A stretch of DNA of 64,000 nt from Owenia fusiformis. Its lineage: Eukaryota; Annelida; Polychaeta; Sabellida; Oweniidae. Below are positions 57,765-64,000 of the stretch, piece after piece; within the stretch, counting starts at the first letter, position 1; each line of letters opens with the position of its first letter. Under the pieces are notes generated by a model that had not been told where the DNA came from, made no database searches, and worked only from the letters and a program-made list of their open reading frames with translations. Location: assembly GCA_903813345.2 (NCBI GenBank), contig CAIIXF020000009.1, forward strand, positions 10,346,030 to 10,410,029. The letters are read 5' to 3'. Made by a program: the position numbers and the translations under genes.

Positions 57765-59504
57765 TATGTCACCACCAAAAGTGGTGACATATTGTTATGG
57801 TCTCCGTTTTTTTGCGACGGCGTCCGGCGGTTGGTGGTTGGCGTCCGGCGTCTGGCGGTTGGCGTCCGGCGTCTGTAACAATTTCTTACAACTTCCAAAA
57901 CATAACAAATACTGTTTAGATTGACTTCAATTTTTTTCTAAATCATCTACATGTTCTCAGAAGTTCAAATCTGACTTTAGATTTGACATTTGACCTTCAA
58001 TGACCTTCTCAAGGTCAAAAAGGTCTTTTTTCAACTTGCTTCACATTGACTAAATTTTTTTTCAAAATCATCTACATGTTCTCAGAAATTCAAATCTGAC
58101 TTTAGATTTGACTTTAGATTTGACATTTGACCTTCAAATCTGACTTTAGATTTGACATTTGACCTTCAATGACCTTCTCAAGGTCAAAAAGGTCTGTTTT
58201 CAACTTGCTTCAAATTGACTAAATTTTTTTTTCAAAATCATCTTCGTGTTCTCAGAAATTCAAATCTGACTTAAGATTTGACATTTGACCTTCAATGACC
58301 TTCTCAAGGTCAAAAAAGGTCAAAAAGGTCTGTTTTCAACTTGCTTCAAATTGACTAAATTTTTTTTTCAAAATCATCTTCGTGTTCTCAGAAATTCAAA
58401 TCTGACTTAAGATTTGACATTTGACCTTCAATGACCTTCTCAAGGTCAAAAAAGGTCAAAAAGGTCTGTTTTCAACTTGCTTCAAATTGACTAAAAAAAA
58501 TTTTCAAAATCATATACGTGTTCTCAGAAAATCAAATCTGACTTTAGATTTGACTTAAGATTTGACATTTGACCTTCAATGACCTTCTCAAAGTCAAAAA
58601 AGGTCAAAAAGGTCTTTTTTCAACTTGCTTCAGATTGACTAAATTTTTTTTTCAAAATCATCTACATGTTATCAGAAATTCAAATCTGACTTTAGATTTG
58701 ACATTTGACCTTCAATGACCTTCTCAATGTCAAAAAAGGTCAAAAAGGTATTTTTTCATCTTGCTTCAAATTGACTAAATTTTTTTTCAAAATCATCTAC
58801 ATGTTCTCAGAAATTCAAATATGACTTAAGATTTGACTTTAGATTTGACATTTGACCTTCAATGACCTTCTCAAGGTCAAAAAAGGTCAAAAAGGTCTTT
58901 TTTCAACTTGCTTCAAATTGACTAATTTTTTTTTTTTTCAAAATCATCTACATGTTCTCAGAAATTCAAATCTGACTTTAGATTTGACATTTCACCTTTA
59001 ATGACCTTCTTGAGGTCAAAAAAGGTCAAAAAGGTCTGTTTTCAACTTGCTTCAAATTGACCAAATTTTTTTTTCAAAATCATCTACATCTTTTCAGAAG
59101 TTCAAATTTGACTTTACAAGTTCTCAGAAGTTCAAATCTGACTTAAGATTTGACCTTTGACCTTCAAGGTCAAAAAGGTCTTTTTTCAACTTGCTTCAAA
59201 TTTACTTAATTTTTTTTTCAAAATCATCTACATGTTCTCAGAATTTCAAATCTGACTTTAGATTTGACATTTGACCTTCAATGACTTTTTTAAGGTCAAA
59301 AAGGTCTTTTTTCAACTTGCTTCAAATTTACTTAATTGTTTTTTCAAAATCATCTACATCTTCTCAGAAGTTCAAATCTGACTTTACATTTGACCTTCAA
59401 TGACCTTCTCAATGTCAAAAAAAGTCAAAGAGGTATTTTTTCAACTTGCTTTAAATTGACCAAATTGTTTTAGGTGGTGACATTTTGTCATGTTAATGCC
59501 TTGT
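57765..59504 (+). mobile_element. Hairpin-headed element, family 2, second full copy
   Basis: Head and tail agree with 15472-17452 almost base for base, and the monomers follow the same order, but the number of internal monomers is smaller. The two copies share local quirks such as the doubled TGACTTTAGATTTGAC, so they descend from one already expanded parent. Confidence 0.85.
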
Positions 59505-60009
59505 CTCTCATTATTTTTATGTTGGTTGGTTGCTAGACATCATATCCGCCCCCCCCCCTTCCAATATCTTTCTTCCTTATAGTGTTCATGATTTGCAAGG
59601 CATTTGGTTTTAATCTGGATATTTTTTGAATAATGTATAAAAGATAATTAAGATCAAATATAAAGCGGAGGTAGTAATGGGATCCAATGAACATTTATTA
59701 ACAAAAACAGTATCCACTTAACATATAATCCATTTAACAATATTCTCAACAATTACTATCACATAAAGATTCATTCGATAATGAAATTAATGGTTCACCG
59801 TGGATTTAGTGTCAGGGCGTTCTCATATGATAAAGTTCAGAAAAAATGCTATGAAGGTGTAAGGCCCCTATGGGTTAATTTTCTGTTTTGTGGGAATTAC
59901 TTTGAAAAACAGGTTCATGTCATCACTAGCCATGCTTATTCTAAATTCTTTCACTCCAAAATTGCTTAAATATTATCATATCATTATTATCCCAACAAAC
60001 TGTGAATAG
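59505..60009. other. Intergenic DNA, no gene seen
   Basis: A poly-C run near 59550 and one 62-codon frame (59781-59969) without recognisable similarity. Nothing else noted. Confidence 0.5.
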
Positions 60010-60014
60010 TTATA

Positions 60015-61175
60015 CACACTACCCTACCTCGATCGCGCATGCGCGAATCTTTTGGCTTTCAAACATGTCGCTTTTGAGTATATCGACTGCTTAGTCAAAA
60101 GGTTAATACGTTTGATGCTCGGAGTGAGTCAATATTGCTATTCGCTACACTTCAGTGGTGCAATAGTGAAGTCCATGTTCCAAGTTATATGATAGTTGAA
60201 GAAATAATGTAAATAATATCGTTTTAAATTTTAAAATATTTGATATGTCATACTACACGGTACACAGCTGCAAAAGTTGATCATTACAGGGTACAAGGAA
60301 TGTAAATTGTTCAATAGTACAGGGAGCGAGAAAGTAAGCTGATTATACAGACATACTATGTCCCGACCTCATGTACATTTACGTTGCAAACAGTGAAAGT
60401 AATGCTAAAAAGGCCGCCTGTTGATGCTTTGAGGTGTCATCAATTGTTATTTGATCCAAATAAAGTAAACATTATTTTGTAGATTTAGACACGGGCTTTC
60501 AAGTCGTATGCATTTTAGTCATTAAATTAACAAGAACGCTAGATTATACGTGTTACTAGGGTATCAAATTGAAATAAAATAACGAAATTAAATATCAACA
60601 CGTTAATGATAAATGACTATCCGCTATCAGTATTAATGACTATTTGCTACTCAGAATAATTAAAATTGCCTGAACTACATATGAAGAATCTTTCTATAGA
60701 ACCCCTTGAATGGTCTAATTCACTACCGTCCTAAAAATCCGACCATTCAAAATGTTTTGTTCAAATTCACAAAAATACAGTTGACTAACATACTAGAAAA
60801 CGTATCCACCTATAACACGATGACACGCAGTTTAAAGAACAGTTAACTGGGTTTTTTGTTACATATCAATGTAACATTTTCGAAGGGACACTTACATGCT
60901 CCCTGTACGTTGATAGATTTACTGAAATGTATCGTGTATTGCATTTGGTTTTGCTTCACTGCGCCCACTATTATCTATCTTTGCCTATAGTGGTTTTTTG
61001 CCAACAATATTCTGCACACTCCTTGATGAATCAATTCTATGTCTGGTAGAACACTAGAAATATATGTAAAATGTATTTTACGTTCAGAAATATGGAATTA
61101 AACCCACGTCCTCCATTTGCAACTAAGCTGTACCCTGTTTCCCTTTTAAACGTGGTCACGTGGTAGGGTAGTGTG
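60015..61175. mobile_element. TIR element of 1161 bp with 5-bp target duplication
   Basis: Ends CACACTACCCTACC / GGTAGGGTAGTGTG, flanked by TTATA on both sides (60010-60014, 61176-61180). The interior contains a GCGCATGCGC palindrome just inside the left end and no coding region. Superfamily not assigned: ends resemble CACTA but the duplication is too long. Confidence 0.65.
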
Positions 61176-61551
61176 TTATACACAACAAAAGTTTTTCAAG
61201 CTGCTTTAAAAATGGCGAGAATTTTTCGCAAAAATTGTGAGTTTTTCATTTTAAACCAAAGTAATAAGTATTATTGTTTGTATCATCTCTGTACTTGTTT
61301 TGCTTGAAACCCTTGATTACAAATATTTGTTTTGTAGTTATTTTGTTGTTATTTTGGGCAGCTAATATGTTTCCCACTGAGAACAATTATCATTGATACA
61401 ATAGTATAATTGGAGTTTCTTCTTTTAAAAGAGAATTCCAGTATGTAATGAGTCTTAACAAAAGACTTGAAGATGATGTGTTCAGATAATTGCAAAATAT
61501 CTTACATAACCATCCAACTAGTCTGGGTGTCTAATTAACATAAACTTCATA

Positions 61552-62237
61552 AAGGATAGGTATCGATGTGGTGAACTGAATTCAACAATGTTTTTCTCTT
61601 AAACCAATTATTGAAAACATTCTGTAAAAAACAAGGTCCTTTATATAATGTTGACTGATTGACAACAGTTTAATGCAAAAATAATTTATATATATTTTTT
61701 ATAACTGTTTTTGTTAACATCTTATGTTTTTTTGGTGCAAATGTTTTTTGTTCCTTTCTACCAATTCTTGAGAATGAAATAAAATGTCTTTCCGAACCTT
61801 GTTGGAACAAAATAGCATATACAACATTTTCTTAGACCTCTCAATATTATAGTTCTACAAAGGAAATTTTGGTTGATTTAACCAAAAAATTGAAACAAAC
61901 CCCCAAAATAGATAAAAAATAAGATAAACCTTTTATTTCATGAACAAGATACTTTTTTAAAATCAACCAAACTTTCCTTTGTACAATTACAATATTGAGA
62001 GACCTAAACGCGTTGTGTTTATGTTGTTTTGTTCCAATGAGGTTCAGATAGTTGTTCCATTTCATTCCGAACATATGATACCAAGAACAAAAGAAGTGAC
62101 TGATGTGTTTTCTAAAACAATATAGAGAAATATATATATATTTCAAAATGACGATATGTACAATTTTCAGAATTTTTTGATGACTGGTTTAAGAGAAATG
62201 TGTGTTCAAAAAGTTCACCATATCGATACCAATCCTT
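61552..62237. mobile_element. TIR element (TA target), intact sister of 46231-48415
   Basis: Ends AAGGATAGGTATCGATGTGG and mirror, TA flanked, 686 bp. Internally it also folds: ACCTCTCAATATTATAG and CAATATTGAGAGACC are inverted. Confidence 0.75.
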
Positions 62238-62610
62238 TAAGAATTCCTTAAACAATTGTTGTAACCATGAATATAATTTCGTCATAGTGAGAGAACAATG
62301 GATTTTGGGATTTCTTAACTTTACAAAGAATTTGTCAATTACACCCTGGATTCAAAGACTCCATATTATATGGGGAATGATAAGTGTTCACCCTGGATGA
62401 ACTAAGCAATTAGTTGGTCCTTGTTTTTTACTTTCTTTTTAACAATCATTTAATATATTTTGAAGTTTCCGACAAACAATTATGAATTCGTAAGAATAAA
62501 TTACACTTAGATAATATTTTGTTGACAATTTTGGCAACTCCTTTGAAAAAATGAGTGCCCCATTTAGCTTACATGGCTGCTTGACTAGTTTGATGTGATT
62601 TTCTTCTATA

Positions 62611-63430
62611 CGAGGGTTGTCCCATAAGTCTTGAAATTTTTATTCTAATTCAAAAATAGTTCAATGAATTTGGCTGAAAATTGGTATGTATCAAGATCAA
62701 TCAATTATCTTCAACATGTGATAGTTTCATAACAAAATTATTAACTTGAGTAACTATTTTGGTTGCTATGGTAACTGGAGGAGCTAGGGATTTTGTCAAA
62801 AGTCTTTGCGTGCAGTTGTGCAATACCACGCCTCCTTTGGGCACACACCTACACTGACAAGAACAGCCATGGAAAAAGTATATAGACAGTATACTCCGAG
62901 TGCACCTACAATATGGAGGTAGTAGAAGTTAAAAACTGGAGATACCAGCCTAGGATGCTCCGAGAAGTGGAAGGCCAAAATCCAGTGACGAACTCATACC
63001 ACATGTTTTAGAGAGTATAAGGGCTGAAAGGAGAACAACTTGTAGGAAGATAGCCATACAGTGTAGACTTTGATATTAGTAAGAGTACTGCTCACAGAGT
63101 GATGAAGAAAGACCTTGAGATGTCAAAGGTAGCCCCTAGATTCGTCCCACATATTCTGCCAGAGGATCGGAGCAGAAAAAATAAAATACAACTTGGGATG
63201 TGCTTCCAAATCCTTTTTTTATTTACGTCATAGTTTGTATATTTATCCTGTTTTCTGCCCCGGGTACCACTGACATTCCATTTTAAAACATCTGTAACAT
63301 TTCCAAATGATCTTATTATGCTATGAAATTTACAGGTATAGAAGAAATATGTCTAAGTTACAAAATGTGAAATTTTTATCATTGTATCTCAAATATTCTA
63401 TGAATTCGAATAAAAATTTCAAGACCCTCG
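62611..63430 (+). mobile_element. Internally deleted mariner-type element with a broken transposase start
   Basis: Ends CGAGGGTTGTCCC... and mirrored CGAGGGTCTTG, TA flanked. From about 62960 it reads GRPKSSDELIPHVLESIRAE then, after a one-base frameshift, DISKSTAHRVMKKDLEMSKV and APRFVPHILPEDR, the helix-turn-helix half of a mariner transposase. The catalytic half is absent and the right end follows soon after. Upstream residues are also frame-disrupted. Confidence 0.75.
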
Positions 63431-63535
63431 TATTGTATACTAGTATATGTTTGACTATTAGTAGTTCCTTTTGATAAGCCTGTTAAAGTCTGTTCATGTT
63501 GAATCTTCATTTTGTTACTCCATTTCAATAACATA

Positions 63536-64000
63536 GAAAGGATTGGTAGAGATATGGTGAACTAAATTCAACATTGTTTTTCTCTTAAGCCAATTATTGA
63601 AAACAATCTATAAAAACACATCCTGTATGTAATGGTCACCGATTATGACAACAATTACTGTGAAAATTATTCATCAATATTTTGTATAAATGTTTCAGTA
63701 AACAATTTTTGTTTTGGTGCAATTGTTTTTTATTGTACCTAATAAAGGTACGATATTGTCGTCAGCTTGACGGGCGGCGGCGGGCGGGCGGGCGGCGTCT
63801 CACTTTTCAGCTTGTCTACAGGTTTCCAGCCAAACCATTTGACAGATTCATCTGAAATTTTGTCAAAGTTAAGAACTGATTAGTTTTTGGGCATTCTGGG
63901 TAAATTTTAAGGTGGCCATTTTGGATTTTCCGTCCTAAAATCTTCACTTTCAAGACTTGTCTACAGGTTTCCAGCCAAACCATTTGACGGATTCATCTGA
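63536..64000 (+). mobile_element. Third copy of the 61552 element, split by a family 5 hairpin-headed element that leaves the window
   Basis: AAAGGATTGGTAGAGATATG starts the TIR element. At 63735 a new head, GTACCTAATAAAGGTACGAT then ATTGTCGTC and GGGCGGGCGG repeats, interrupts it. The family 5 copy runs off the end of the window, so its tail and the other half of the host element are not visible. Confidence 0.65.

Overview
The window is animal nuclear DNA: AT-rich, intron-rich, with GT-AG splice sites, and crowded with non-autonomous DNA transposons. The proteins and the repeat style suggest a marine invertebrate (mollusc, brachiopod, hemichordate or echinoderm grade). I cannot name the species.

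Three protein genes can be rebuilt. (1) 3784-6848, plus strand: a six-exon alpha-1,3-fucosyltransferase-fold enzyme of the FUT10/FUT11 type, 482 aa. (2) 8481-52390, plus strand: CHTF18, the large subunit of the Ctf18-RFC clamp loader. It has 21 exons whose phases all match, giving exactly 3000 nt and 999 aa. (3) 34298-28626, minus strand, nested inside the 10.6 kb intron 15 of CHTF18: a two-exon gene. A 63-codon leader exon carries a 2A-like ribosome-skipping motif (AGVEQNPGP). It splices in frame to an exon with a GlnD-type nucleotidyltransferase signature and 14 near-identical 43-aa TPR units. A 2A leader on an NTase-TPR protein is the most notable biology here.

The second notable theme is splice junctions caught in tandem repeats, all in CHTF18. 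The acceptor plus first part of exon 7 is repeated 13 times (91-bp unit). The acceptor plus first part of exon 18 is repeated 9 times (47-bp unit). The end of exon 17 with its donor is repeated about 5 times in decayed form. In the two acceptor arrays only the last copy continues into a readable exon.

The rest is mobile DNA: Tc1/mariner-type relics (2106-3070, 17552-18546, 62611-63430), a hAT-type element with a perfect 8-bp target duplication (44655-45524), a piggyBac-type MITE with TTAA ends (43114-44276), a pogo-like MITE, several foldbacks, and a set of 'hairpin-headed' elements. The hairpin-headed families have different terminal hairpins but share an internal module dense in AGGTCA/TGACCT. 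Several are nested in other elements, which gives insertion order and empty-site comparisons. No gene was found in 1-3700 or 52400-64000.
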